DNA of 57,371 nt from Hominenteromicrobium sp900549945. Lineage in GTDB: Bacteria > Bacillota > Clostridia > Oscillospirales > Acutalibacteraceae. Positions 43,621 to 52,687 of this stretch are shown piece after piece. The notes under the pieces are model-generated. The model searched no databases and was not told where the DNA came from. It saw nothing but the letters and a program-made list of their open reading frames with translations. The position numbers and the translations under genes were made by a program. Position 1 is the stretch's first letter. Each line of letters starts with the position of its first letter. The stretch is taken from positions 1 through 57,371 of the forward strand of contig CABRNK010000020.1 of NCBI GenBank assembly GCA_902472305.1, in the 5' to 3' direction.

Positions 43621-44199
43621 ATGGCGCGGACGGTGCGCATCACAGAGGAAATGATCGTCGAGGCCGGCGTGCAGCTCGTGCTGGAGGCGGGGCTTCCCGC
43701 GCTCAACGCGCGCAGCCTCGCTGCGCGGCTGCACTGCTCGATTCAGCCGATCTTCCGCAATTTCGGCAGCATGGAATCGCTGCGGGACGCCGTTCTGCGC
43801 GGGCTCGACCGCGTTTACGCCGGCTTCATCGAGCAGCGCATCGACAAAAGCGACTGGCTTTTCACGATCAGCCGCGCGCACATCGCGCTGGCGCAGGCGG
43901 AAAAGCACCTGTTCCACGCCATGTTCCTGACGAAGCTGTACGGCACGCGCACCGTGGAGGAGATCGTGCAGTCGAGCTGGAACCGCGAGACGATCGACTG
44001 CACCGCCGTGCAGTACGGCCTTTCCACGGCCGACGCGGAGGCCGTATACCGCGACGTGCGCTTTTATGCGTTCGGCATCGCGCTGGGCGCATACGCCGGC
44101 ACGGTGGCGCTCGCACCCGGAGAAGCCGACGCGCTGCTGCGGCGCGCAATCGAGCGCTTCGCCGCGCCGCACGCACGGAAAAAGGAGGCTTTCCAATGA
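43621..44199 (+). CDS. TetR family transcriptional regulator
   Basis: Encodes 192 residues. N-terminal helix-turn-helix at about 8-55 (EEMIVEAGVQLVLEAGLPALNARSLAARLHCSIQPIFRNFGSMESL), then a helical ligand domain. It overlaps the methyltransferase start by 4 bp (ATGA), so the two are coupled and the regulator probably controls its own operon through the palindrome upstream. Start chosen for the GGGGGCGG site and the first Met after the operator. Ligand unknown. Confidence 0.9.
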   Translation: MARTVRITEEMIVEAGVQLVLEAGLPALNARSLAARLHCSIQPIFRNFGSMESLRDAVLRGLDRVYAGFIEQRIDKSDWLFTISRAHIALAQAEKHLFHAMFLTKLYGTRTVEEIVQSSWNRETIDCTAVQYGLSTADAEAVYRDVRFYAFGIALGAYAGTVALAPGEADALLRRAIERFAAPHARKKEAFQ

Positions 44200-44897
44200 A
44201 AACAAACGAAACCCGCATGCGCGAGCTGCGGGCGTGGCTCGCACAGACCGAAAGCACGCCCCTCGAGGAGATGGATGCGTTTTTCACCCGGCGGCTTTCG
44301 GGATACGAGGCGCATATGCTCGCCCACTGGGCGGCGGATTACGAGAACCTCGCCGCCGCGGTGCCGGCCGATGCGCAGCGCATTCTCGACCTCGGCTGCG
44401 GCACGGGGCTGGAGCTCGACGCGATTTTCCGGCGCTTCCCGCAGATGCGCGTCACCGGCGTCGATCTTTCGCCCGCGATGCTCGAGCGGCTGCGCGAAAA
44501 GCACGGCGGGCGCGCGCTCGAGCTGATCTGCGGCAGCTACTTCACGGTGGATTTCCCCGGCCCGTTCGACGCCGCCGTCTCCTTCGAATCGCTCCACCAT
44601 TTCACGGCGGCCGAAAAGCTGCCGCTCTTTCGGAAGATCTTCAAAGCGCTCGCGCCGGGCGGCGTGTTCCTAAACGGCGACTACTTCGCCTGCTGCCCGG
44701 AGGAGGAAACGCTCCTGCGCGCCACGCTCGAGCGCCGGCGCGCGGCGGAGGGCATCCCGCCGGAGCGGTTCGTCCACTTCGACACGCCGCTGACGGTCGA
44801 GCACGAAACGCAGGTGCTGTGCGCGGCGGGCTTTTCCGAGGTTTTTGTTGCCGCGCGGACCGACGGCGCAGCCGTGCTCTGCGCCCAAAAGGCGTGA
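44196..44897 (+). CDS. class I SAM-dependent methyltransferase
   Basis: Encodes 233 residues. SAM-binding motif I ILDLGCGTGLELD is at about 63-75, motif II TGVDLSPAMLERLR, and motif post-I AAVSFESLHHF near 130. An N-terminal helical segment of about 45 residues may cap the active site. Small-molecule methylation is likely, target unknown. Co-transcribed with the TetR gene. Confidence 0.88.
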   Translation: MKTNETRMRELRAWLAQTESTPLEEMDAFFTRRLSGYEAHMLAHWAADYENLAAAVPADAQRILDLGCGTGLELDAIFRRFPQMRVTGVDLSPAMLERLREKHGGRALELICGSYFTVDFPGPFDAAVSFESLHHFTAAEKLPLFRKIFKALAPGGVFLNGDYFACCPEEETLLRATLERRRAAEGIPPERFVHFDTPLTVEHETQVLCAAGFSEVFVAARTDGAAVLCAQKA

Positions 44898-44914
44898 AGC
44901 ACGGCCGCCTGCTG

Positions 44915-45326
44915 CGCGGGGCGGCATTTTTCACGCCGGCGCATCAGCGGGCGCTTCTTATGCAGGCAAAGGAGGCGCGCGGCCGGGACGGCATTCCGCT
45001 TTTACATTGTGCCGGTGGCGCGGCCCGAAAAAATCATCGGGCTAAACAATGTGGTGCGCGGCGCGTTTTGCTCCGCCTTTCTGGAGGATAAGCCGGACAC
45101 GGACTACCTCAGCCGCGGCTATATGACCGCCGCCGCGGGGATGCTCGTCCGATACGCGTTCCGGAAATCGGGGCTGCACCGCATCGAAGCAAACGTGATG
45201 CCGCGGGTTTTGGAGAAGAACGGGTTTGTAAACGAAGGGATTTCCAGAGATTGCCTGAAGATCAACGGCGTTTGGGAGGACCGCATCCACATGATGAAAA
45301 TCAGCCGCGCCATGCGCGGACGCTGA
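44915..45326 (+). pseudogene. GNAT (RimJ-like) N-acetyltransferase, frameshifted
   Basis: The first part (FFTPAHQRALLMQAKEARGRDG) and the second (FRFYIVPVARPEKIIGLNNVVRGAF... HRIEANVMPR) belong to one RimJ-type acetyltransferase but lie in different frames, shifting near 44990. In addition the expected residues between EANVMPR and VLEKNGF (normally N-x-ASLR) are deleted. No start with a ribosome binding site remains. The tail LKINGVWEDRIHMM is intact. Confidence 0.7.
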
Positions 45327-45448
45327 ACGCGGGCGAAAATCAAACAGGCGGACGCACGAACCGTGCGCTCCCGATGCCGGGCGGCAAATGCACCGCATGG
45401 CCGGGGACGCGCTTTCGTGCTGTCCGCCTGTATTTTTCTTACATCTAT

Positions 45449-46303
45449 TTACCGCGCCTTGGCATCCGTTTCCGCCGCCCAGAGCTCGAGCAGCTTGTGC
45501 GCCACGCCGTCCGATTGGTTCGAGGGAATCACCGCCGCGGCCTCCGCCTTGAGCGCTTCCGCCGCATTTTCGACCGCGTAGCCCGCATCGGCGATGCGAA
45601 ACATCGAGCGGTCGTTTTCGCCGTCGCCAAAGCAGACAAGCCGCGTGCAGCCGGAGAGCGCCATCAGCCGCTTTGCGGCCTGCGCCTTGCTCGCGCCTTT
45701 CGGCATGATCTCGAAATAGTAGGCGTCGCTGTACACGTCGCGCTGCAAATGGACGATGAACCGCCCGTCGGCGCACAGCGCCGCATAAGGCGCCTCGCAG
45801 GCCGCGCGGCTGTCTGCGATGACCGTGAAATAAAAGGCGCGCCCGCCGTAGAGCGCCTTTGGCTCGACGGCATGCAGCCGCTCGTCGCCGCGGCGCGTTT
45901 CGAGGTACTGCGCGAGGCCGCGCGAGCCCCCCGCCTCGACATAGGCGACGCGCTCCGCCCGCACGTGCGCCTTAGCGCGCGAATAGACCATCGGGCGCAG
46001 CCCGGCCGCCTCTAAAACGCCGCGGATGAACGCGGTTTCCGCCGGTGTGAAGTACACCGCGTCGAGCACGGCGCCGCTCTCCGCTTCGACGATGGCCGCG
46101 CCGTTATAGACGATCACGGGCAGGCGCGCGCCCTTAAGCGCCGCCGTCACCTTCTTCGCCGTGGAAAAGGAGCGCGCCGTCGCGTAGGAAAACGCCATGC
46201 CCGCCCCGAGCAGGCGGCGCAGCGTCTCCGCCGTAAACGGCGAGAGCGCCGCCTCGGGCGTCAGAAGCGTGCCGTCGAGGTCGGAGAGATAGAGCGTTTT
46301 CAT
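45449..46303 (-). CDS. Cof-type HAD-superfamily phosphatase
   Basis: Encodes 284 residues. Motif I DLDGTLL (Asp8 and Asp10), motif II in SYATARSFS, motif III Lys in KGASKAQAAKRL (near 200) and motif IV FGDGENDRSMF identify a type II-capped sugar-phosphate-type HAD hydrolase. Its ATG overlaps the pyk stop by 4 bp, so it is co-translated with pyruvate kinase. Substrate unknown; a glycolytic or flavin phosphate is possible. Confidence 0.92.
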   Translation of the reverse strand: MKTLYLSDLDGTLLTPEAALSPFTAETLRRLLGAGMAFSYATARSFSTAKKVTAALKGARLPVIVYNGAAIVEAESGAVLDAVYFTPAETAFIRGVLEAAGLRPMVYSRAKAHVRAERVAYVEAGGSRGLAQYLETRRGDERLHAVEPKALYGGRAFYFTVIADSRAACEAPYAALCADGRFIVHLQRDVYSDAYYFEIMPKGASKAQAAKRLMALSGCTRLVCFGDGENDRSMFRIADAGYAVENAAEALKAEAAAVIPSNQSDGVAHKLLELWAAETDAKAR

Positions 46304-48051
46304 GCGTTGCCGGAGGTCGCGCTGAAGATCGCGCCGCGCACGCCGTCCAGCTTGACGGCCACGCCCGACTTCAAGATGTCGGTCGCGTAGGCCGCGCCGA
46401 TGATAGCGGGCTTATCGAGCGCCATGGCGGCGATCGCCGCGTGGGAATTCGCGCCGTCCATCTCCGTCACAATGCCCGAGGCCTGGCGGATCAGCGGCAT
46501 CAGCGCGTTCGTCGTCTTGGGCAGCACGAGGATGTCGCCGCGCTTGAACTTCTGCAGCGCCTCCTCCTCCGTCTTGCAGACGCAGAGCGTGCCGCAGACG
46601 CTCAGCCCGTTGACGACCGAGCCGGAGACGAGCACGTCGCCGACAAGGTGCACCTTGAGCATGTTCGTCGTGCCCGAGATGCCCAGCGGGATACCCGCCG
46701 TGATGACCGCGATGTCGCCGGCCTTCACGAGGCCGCGCTCCTCGGCCACGCTGACGACGTGCTCAAAGAGGTCGTCGGTGCTCGTTTTTTCCTCGAGCAG
46801 AACCGGGACGACGCCCCACGAGAGCACCATCTGGTTTAAGACCTTCGGGTCCGTCGTGCCGCTGATGATCGGGCATGCGGGGCGGAACTTCGAGATCATG
46901 CGCGCCGTGAGGCCCGTTTTTGAAACCGTGAGGATCGCCACCGCGCCGAGGTCGTGCGCGGTCGTGCACGTGGCGTGCGAGATGGCCGAGGTCACGTCCT
47001 TCTGCACGGAGCCCGACCACTGGGTGAACTGCTTGATGTAGTCGATGTCGTTTTCGGTGCGCTCGGCGATGCGCACCATCGTGCGCACGGCCTCCACCGG
47101 GTAGGCGCCCGCGGCCGTCTCGCCGCTCAGCATGATCGCGCTCGTGCCGTCGTAGATCGCGTTCGCGACGTCCGTGGCCTCCGCGCGGGTCGGGCGCGGG
47201 TTCTTGATCATCGAATCGAGCATCTGCGTCGCTGTGATAACCTGCTTGCCGGCGGCGTAGGCCTTGTGGATCAGGCGCTTCTGGATGACCGGGATATCCT
47301 CCATCGGAATCTCGACGCCGAGATCGCCGCGGGCGACCATGATGCCGTCCGAAACGCGGATAATATCGTCGATATTCTCGACGCCGTCCGTATTCTCGAT
47401 CTTCGCGATGATGCGGATATTGCGGCAGTTGTTGTTTTCGAGCTCGTTGCGGATGAGGACGATGTCCTCCGCGCAGCGCGTGAACGAGGCTGCGATGAAA
47501 TCGACGTCCTCCTTGACGCCGAACGCGAGGTCGGCCTTATCCTTTTCGCTGATGTACGGCATCGAGAGCGTGACGCCCGGCACGTTGATGCCCTTGTACG
47601 ACGAGATCGGGCCGCCGTTTAAAACGCGGCACTCCACGTCGGTCTCCGTCACGTGCTCGACGATCATCTCGATCAGGCCGTCGTCAATGAGGATGTGCAC
47701 GCCGGGCGCGACATCCTGCGGCAGCTTTTTGAAGGTGACGGAGCAGCCCTCCAGATCGCCGGGGCGGTCGAGCGTCGAAAGCGTGTATTTCTGCCCGTAT
47801 TCGAGCACGACGGGCGTTTCAAACGCGCCGGTACGGATCTCCGGCCCCTTGGTGTCGAGCAGAATGGCGACCGGCACGTCAAGCTCCTCGCGCAGCTTCT
47901 TTACCATGTCGGCGCGGCGCTTGTGCTCCTCGTGCTTGCCGTGCGACATGTTGAGGCGGGCGACGTTCATGCCGCTCAGAATCAGCTTGCGCAGAATGGC
48001 CTCGTCGTCCGTTGCGGGACCGAGCGTACATACGATTTTTGTTTTTCTCAT
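46300..48051 (-). CDS. pyk: pyruvate kinase with C-terminal PEP-utiliser-like domain
   Basis: Encodes 583 residues, about 110 more than the minimal enzyme. Core motifs: IVCTLGPATDD, NMSHGKHEEH, active-site IIAKIENTDGVENIDDI, VARGDLGVEIP and ATQMLDSMIKNPRPTRAEATDVANA. The extra C-terminal domain (SGIVTEMDGANSHAAIAAMALDKPAIIG) resembles the phosphohistidine domain of PEP-utilising enzymes, as in Bacillus pyruvate kinase, though the usual catalytic Thr-x-His reads SHAA. Own promoter at 48119-48147. Last step of glycolysis. Confidence 0.96.
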   Translation of the reverse strand: MRKTKIVCTLGPATDDEAILRKLILSGMNVARLNMSHGKHEEHKRRADMVKKLREELDVPVAILLDTKGPEIRTGAFETPVVLEYGQKYTLSTLDRPGDLEGCSVTFKKLPQDVAPGVHILIDDGLIEMIVEHVTETDVECRVLNGGPISSYKGINVPGVTLSMPYISEKDKADLAFGVKEDVDFIAASFTRCAEDIVLIRNELENNNCRNIRIIAKIENTDGVENIDDIIRVSDGIMVARGDLGVEIPMEDIPVIQKRLIHKAYAAGKQVITATQMLDSMIKNPRPTRAEATDVANAIYDGTSAIMLSGETAAGAYPVEAVRTMVRIAERTENDIDYIKQFTQWSGSVQKDVTSAISHATCTTAHDLGAVAILTVSKTGLTARMISKFRPACPIISGTTDPKVLNQMVLSWGVVPVLLEEKTSTDDLFEHVVSVAEERGLVKAGDIAVITAGIPLGISGTTNMLKVHLVGDVLVSGSVVNGLSVCGTLCVCKTEEEALQKFKRGDILVLPKTTNALMPLIRQASGIVTEMDGANSHAAIAAMALDKPAIIGAAYATDILKSGVAVKLDGVRGAIFSATSGNA

Positions 48052-48118
48052 AATCAGGGCTCCTCGCGTTATTTTTTACATCCAAGCCAAACGGCCCAAT
48101 CTTTAGTCATCTATGTAT

Positions 48119-48147
48119 ACTATACCGGAAAAACGCCGAAAAATCAA
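48119..48147 (-). promoter_or_regulatory. promoter of pyk
   Basis: Minus strand TTGATT, 17 bp, TATAGT. Confidence 0.8.
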
Positions 48148-48186
48148 GCGGCGCGGGCGGCGCTTCGGATAATTTTTGCCAAAGCC

Positions 48187-50862
48187 CTAGGGGCGGATGC
48201 GGAACACGCGGCGCGCTGGCCGCTTCGTTTCGGGCGCTTCGGCCCTGCCGCGCAGGAAGCGCTTCTCAATTTCGCACAGGAGAAGCGGCGTGAGCGAAAG
48301 CGCCGCGACGATGCCCCACTGCGGCAGCGTCAGCGCGGCGGTGCCGAAGAGGGCCGCGGCGGGCGGCAGCACGATCACGCCCGCCATGAGCGCCGCGCAG
48401 ATCAAAAACGAGAGGTTGAGCCAGCGGTTTTTCAGCATGCCGTGCCCCACGACCGGCTTCGCGCTGCGCATGTTAAAGCTGTGCACGAGCTGTGAGAGAC
48501 TGAGCACCGCAAACGCCATCGTGCGGCCGATCACGGGCGACATTGGGTCGGTATCGTACAGCGCGCGGCCGGCCGAGAACGCCAGAAGCGCGAGCGCGCC
48601 GATCATCATGCCCTCCACCGCCATCGTGAGGCCGAGCCCGTTTGAAAACACGGTGCTCTCCTGCGGGTTCGGCGGCGACTGCATCACGTCCTCCTGCGGG
48701 GGATCGCTGCCGAGCGCAAGCGCGGGCAGGGAATCGGTGACGAGGTTCACCCACAGAAGCTGCGCGGGCAGAAGCGGCGTGGGCGCGTGCATCAGAAACG
48801 CCGTGAGCACCACGAGGATCTCGCCGACGTTGCAGGACATCAAAAAGTGGATCGTCTTGCGGATATTGCGGTAGACTGTGCGGCCCTCGCGCACGGCGGA
48901 GACGATCGTCGCAAAATTGTCGTCCGTCAGCACCATATCGGCGGCGTTCTTCGCGACCTCGGTGCCGCCGCGGCCCATCGCGCAGCCGATGTCGGCGGCC
49001 TTGAGCGCCGGCGCGTCGTTGACGCCGTCGCCGGTCATCGCGGTGACGAGCCGCAGGCGGCGGAACGATTTGACAATGCGCAGCTTGTGCGCCGGCGAAA
49101 CGCGCGCGAACACCGAGCAGGTCTTGACGGTTTCGAGCAGCTTTTCGTCGCTCATCGCTTCGAGCTCGGCGCCCGTCGTAACCTGTGCCGTGTCGATGCC
49201 GAGCCGCCCGGCGATCGCCGCGGCGGTGGAGGGCTGGTCGCCCGTGATCATCACGGGCCGGATGCCCGCGCCCCTGCACTCGAGCACAGCCTGCTTCGCC
49301 TCGGGGCGCGGCGGGTCCTCAAGGCCGATCAGCCCGAGGAAGGTGAGGCCGCTTTCGGCCGCGTCGTCGGAAGCCGGCAGGGAATCCGCCTGCTTTTCCG
49401 CCACGGCGAGCACGCGCAGCGCGTCCTGCGCCATCTCGGCGTTGCGGGCGAGGATGCGCCCGCGCAGGTCGCCCGAGAGCGGCAGCGTCTGCCCGCCGCT
49501 TTTCGCCGCCGTGCAGCGCTGCAGAAGCAGGTCGGGCGCGCCCTTCACGATCACGCGGTAGCCGCTTTCCGTGCGCAGAATCACGCTCATGCGCTTACGC
49601 TCCGAGGTGAACGGGATCTCCCCCGCCTTGACGCGCCCCTTGAGCAGCGCCTCGAGATTCGGCGCCGCCGCCGCGATGGCGGTTTCGGTCGGCGCGCCGA
49701 CCAGCCTGTCATTTTCAAGCTCCACCGTTGTGCAGAGCGCGGCGGCGGAGAGCAGGCCCTCGGCCGCCGCCTGTTCGAGCAGGCCCGCGCCGTCGGCACA
49801 GCGCACCACGGTCATCTTGTTCTGCGTCAGCGTGCCGGTCTTATCGGAGCAGATCACCTGACAGCTTCCGAGCGTCTCCACCGCCTGCAAATGCCGGATG
49901 ATCGCCCGCTTCGCCGCCATGCGGCGCACGCCGAGCGCGAGGACGATCGTGACGACCGCCGGAAGCCCCTCGGGGATCGCCGCGACCGCGAGGCTGATCG
50001 ATATCATAAACATCTCGAGCGGATCGACACGCTGGACGAGGCCGATCGCAAAGAGCGCCGCGCAGATGCCGACGACCAAAAGCCCGATAAGCTTGCCGGT
50101 TTTGCGCAGGCGCGCCTTGAGCGGCGTATCGGGCGTTTCCTCCTCGCCGAGCATCGCGGCGATTCTGCCCATTTCGGTTTCCATGCCCGTGGCGGTCACC
50201 ACGCCGACGCCGTGGCCGGACGCAACGCCCGTGCCGGAAAAGAGCATGTTTTCCCGCTCCGCCGCGCCGGCCTTTTCCGCGCAGAGGGCACCGGCCGATT
50301 TCGCCGCCGGCACCGATTCACCGGTCAGCGCGCTTTCTTCCGCGTAGAGCTGCGTGCTCTCGAGCAGGCGCAGGTCAGCCGGCACGACGTCGCCCGTTTT
50401 GAGCTGCACAATGTCGCCCGGCACGAGCGCGTCGCTCGGAAGCACCGCGCGCCTGCCGTCGCGCAGGACGGACGCGTGCGGCGCGGACATCGAGCGCAGC
50501 GCTTCGAGCGCGTGCTCGGCCTTCGCTTCCTGCACCGTGCCGATCAGCGCGTTCGCCATCACGATGCCGAGGATCAGCAGCGTATCGGCAAAATCGGCCT
50601 CGCCCTGTATGCACGACGTGGCGAACGAAACCGCCGCCGCGCCGAGCAGAATCAGCACCATGAAATCGCCGAACTGTAAGATGAAGCGCTGCAAAAGAGT
50701 CTTTTTCTTCCCCTTTTTCAGGGCGTTCGGCCCGTACTTTTGCAGGCGCGCCTCGGCGTCTGCCGTGCGCAGGCCGCTTTCCCGGTCGCTTTTCAGGATG
50801 CGGAGCGCTTCCTGCGCGTCCATCGCGTGAAACGCTGTGTTTTCCGTCGTCTGTTTTGACAT
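48187..50862 (-). CDS. calcium-type cation-transporting P-type ATPase
   Basis: Encodes 891 residues. N-terminal cation-ATPase domain, actuator loop ALTGESVPA (near 180), M4 with AAIPEGLPAVV, phosphorylation site DKTGTLTQNK (Asp about 341), hinge MTGDGVNDAPALKAADIG (about 610) and a C-terminal bundle of four to six helices. The PEGLP sequence in M4 and the overall length match PMR1/SERCA-like bacterial Ca2+-ATPases (type II). It exports Ca2+ or Mn2+. Gene stands alone with GGAGG 9 bp before its start. Confidence 0.93.
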   Translation of the reverse strand: MSKQTTENTAFHAMDAQEALRILKSDRESGLRTADAEARLQKYGPNALKKGKKKTLLQRFILQFGDFMVLILLGAAAVSFATSCIQGEADFADTLLILGIVMANALIGTVQEAKAEHALEALRSMSAPHASVLRDGRRAVLPSDALVPGDIVQLKTGDVVPADLRLLESTQLYAEESALTGESVPAAKSAGALCAEKAGAAERENMLFSGTGVASGHGVGVVTATGMETEMGRIAAMLGEEETPDTPLKARLRKTGKLIGLLVVGICAALFAIGLVQRVDPLEMFMISISLAVAAIPEGLPAVVTIVLALGVRRMAAKRAIIRHLQAVETLGSCQVICSDKTGTLTQNKMTVVRCADGAGLLEQAAAEGLLSAAALCTTVELENDRLVGAPTETAIAAAAPNLEALLKGRVKAGEIPFTSERKRMSVILRTESGYRVIVKGAPDLLLQRCTAAKSGGQTLPLSGDLRGRILARNAEMAQDALRVLAVAEKQADSLPASDDAAESGLTFLGLIGLEDPPRPEAKQAVLECRGAGIRPVMITGDQPSTAAAIAGRLGIDTAQVTTGAELEAMSDEKLLETVKTCSVFARVSPAHKLRIVKSFRRLRLVTAMTGDGVNDAPALKAADIGCAMGRGGTEVAKNAADMVLTDDNFATIVSAVREGRTVYRNIRKTIHFLMSCNVGEILVVLTAFLMHAPTPLLPAQLLWVNLVTDSLPALALGSDPPQEDVMQSPPNPQESTVFSNGLGLTMAVEGMMIGALALLAFSAGRALYDTDPMSPVIGRTMAFAVLSLSQLVHSFNMRSAKPVVGHGMLKNRWLNLSFLICAALMAGVIVLPPAAALFGTAALTLPQWGIVAALSLTPLLLCEIEKRFLRGRAEAPETKRPARRVFRIRP

Positions 50863-50999
50863 GTCCCTGCCTCCTTTTGGGATATGCTTATGCTGGGGTG
50901 CAGGCGTTTAGAAGAATTCAGGGCTGGCGCAAAACATAAATCTGTGGTACACTAGCCGTACCGGCCGCGCGCAGCAGGCCGGATTCCACCGAAAGGTAA

Positions 51000-51578
51000 G
51001 TGAAGCCTATGACCCTAACGGGCATTCCCGCGCCGGACGCCGCGGTGATGGAATTCGTGCAGAACCACATGCACAACACCGTGACCGACGCCGTTTTTCC
51101 CATACTGACGTATCTCGGCGAAGCGGGCGCCGTCTGGATCGCGCTCGCGCTCACGCTGCTCTTTTTCAGGCGCACGCGCGTCACCGGCATCCTGATGCTC
51201 GTCTCGCTGCTGCTCACGTTTTTGACCGGCGAGCTGCTGCTCAAGAACATCGTGTGCCGCCCGCGCCCGTGCGCCGATTTTCCCGACGTGCCGCTTTTGA
51301 TCGCGCGGCCCGGCTCCTACTCGTTCCCCTCGGGGCACAGCGGCTCGAGCTTCACGGCGGCGACGGCGCTCTTCCTGCGCCACCGCAAGGGGGGCGCGGC
51401 CGCGCTCGTGCTCGCGGCGCTGATCGCCTTCTCGCGCGTCTTTCTGTTCGTCCACTACCCGACGGACATCCTCGCCGGCGCGCTGCTCGGCGTGCTGTTC
51501 GCCCTCGCCGTGTATTTCGTCTATAAGAAGAAAATTGAGCCGCAGCAGCCATGCGCGTCTGTCACGCGCATGAAATGA
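51000..51578 (+). CDS. PAP2-family membrane phosphatase
   Basis: Encodes 192 residues with about five membrane helices. The three catalytic motifs are complete: KNIVCRPRP (K-x6-RP), PSGHS and SRVFLFVHYPTD (SR-x5-H-x3-D). Members dephosphorylate undecaprenyl diphosphate or phosphatidylglycerophosphate. The start is GTG at 51000 or ATG at 51009; AAAGG lies just before the former. Ends at a terminator, after which the phage-derived region starts. Confidence 0.88.
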   Translation: MKPMTLTGIPAPDAAVMEFVQNHMHNTVTDAVFPILTYLGEAGAVWIALALTLLFFRRTRVTGILMLVSLLLTFLTGELLLKNIVCRPRPCADFPDVPLLIARPGSYSFPSGHSGSSFTAATALFLRHRKGGAAALVLAALIAFSRVFLFVHYPTDILAGALLGVLFALAVYFVYKKKIEPQQPCASVTRMK

Positions 51579-51686
51579 CCTGTGCGGCCGCTTCGTGCAG
51601 CCGAACACGACTGCCGCACGCGCAAAGTAACCTTTGCGGCTGTGCACTTGCCGCCGCGCCTGAACCGCGCGCATCCCGCCGGCGGC

Positions 51687-51741
51687 AGAAAGGCCGCGCA
51701 TCCGTTTCCCCCTCGGGAGCGAATGCGCGGCCTCTTTCATT
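51687..51741. terminator. terminator after the PAP2 gene
   Basis: AGAAAGGCCGCGCAT pairs with ATGCGCGGCCTCTTT (one mismatch) and is followed by CATTTTACG; also suited to the converging repressor transcript. Confidence 0.7.
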
Positions 51742-51768
51742 TTACGATCGTTTTTTGAGCCGTGCGCG

Positions 51769-51798
51769 CAGGGGGAAAATCCGCGGATTTTCCCCCTG
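51769..51798. repeat. perfect 30-bp palindrome
   Basis: CAGGGGGAAAATCCG and its exact complement CGGATTTTCCCCCTG meet without a spacer. It lies between the PAP2 terminator and the 3' end of the repressor gene, at the left edge of the phage-derived region. Confidence 0.8.
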
Positions 51799-51845
51799 CT
51801 TTCCACCGGCGCGGGCCAAACGGTTGAAAACCGCGGGCAAAGCGC

Positions 51846-52451
51846 CTATAGATTCCGGCACAGGCCGACGGCCTTGCCTTCGATCACGGCGCGGTTGATC
51901 TCCTCGCCGACCAGCACGATCGGCGGGAAAGCCGGGTTTTCCGGTTGGAGCACAAGGCGGTCCGGATAGTGGTAAACGTGCTTGAGCGTGGCCTCATCGT
52001 CGATGCGCACCGCGGCGATCTCGCCGTTTTCCACGACCGGCGTGCGGCGCACCGCCACGACGTCGCCGTCCTTCACGCGCGGCTCCATGCTGTCGCCGTG
52101 GCAGGCCAGCGTGAAATCGGCGTGCCACATCTTCGGCACGCTGTCGTACGTCTCGATGTTCTGCTCGGCGAGGATCGGCTCGCCGCATGCGATTTCGCCG
52201 ACGCGCGGCACGGCGGTCATCTCCGGCAGCGGCTCGAAGCCGGGCGGCACCGCGCCTGCGGCGGGCGCATCCTCCCAGCCCATGAGGTAGGCCGGCGTGG
52301 TGTGCAGGACGCGCGCGAGCGGCTCGAGAACGGCGCCCGGCACCTTTTCGATGTCCCCTTTTTCGTACCGGTACACCGTGGCGACCGAGACGCCGAGCGC
52401 CGCGGCCACATCCTCCACGGAGATCCCCCATTCCTTTCGCCTCTGCTTCAT
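51846..52451 (-). CDS. phage-type repressor with XRE HTH and S24 peptidase domain
   Basis: Encodes 201 residues. Helix-turn-helix at about 10-35 (ISVEDVAAALGVSVATVYRYEKG); C-terminal LexA/UmuD-type peptidase with Ser121 (CHGDSMEP) and Lys157 (EATLKHVY). The predicted self-cleavage bond in GEIACGEPI is Cys89-Gly90, like UmuD rather than the usual Ala-Gly. It is expected to repress the tail cluster until RecA triggers cleavage after DNA damage. Start follows GGGAGAGCGC; a GTG six codons earlier is possible. Transcribed away from the cluster from a promoter at 52509-52537. Confidence 0.93.
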   Translation of the reverse strand: MKQRRKEWGISVEDVAAALGVSVATVYRYEKGDIEKVPGAVLEPLARVLHTTPAYLMGWEDAPAAGAVPPGFEPLPEMTAVPRVGEIACGEPILAEQNIETYDSVPKMWHADFTLACHGDSMEPRVKDGDVVAVRRTPVVENGEIAAVRIDDEATLKHVYHYPDRLVLQPENPAFPPIVLVGEEINRAVIEGKAVGLCRNL

Positions 52452-52508
52452 GCGCTCTCCCGTCGTCACTGCCGCCGTCTCCCTTCCGTTTCCTAGATTC
52501 ACATGCTT

Positions 52509-52537
52509 ATCGTACCATGCTTTTCTCAAAAATGCAA
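52509..52537 (-). promoter_or_regulatory. promoter of the repressor
   Basis: Minus strand TTGCAT, 17 bp, TACGAT; its -35 box overlaps the first of the TCAAAAATGC repeats. Confidence 0.75.
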
Positions 52538-52630
52538 CTGTTTTTTCAAAAATGCGAAAATCATCTTGACAGCGCCGATCGAATCTGCTACCATGAAAGC
52601 AGAAGGGTTCGCAGAAATGCGATTTCTGCG
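52525..52630. promoter_or_regulatory. operator region of the phage-derived switch
   Basis: TCAAAAATGC occurs twice in the same orientation (52525-52534 and 52546-52555, 21 bp apart, two helical turns), and a related perfect palindrome CGCAGAAAT-GCG-ATTTCTGCG lies at 52610-52630. They flank or overlap both divergent promoters. Confidence 0.65.
52566..52594 (+). promoter_or_regulatory. rightward early promoter
   Basis: TTGACA, 17 bp, TACCAT; transcription would begin about 52601, directly at the palindromic operator. Confidence 0.75.
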
Positions 52631-52687
52631 GTGCACATGCGCCGCACATGCAGGGCCGCGGAGCCCTAAAACCGAAAGGGGAGGTTT

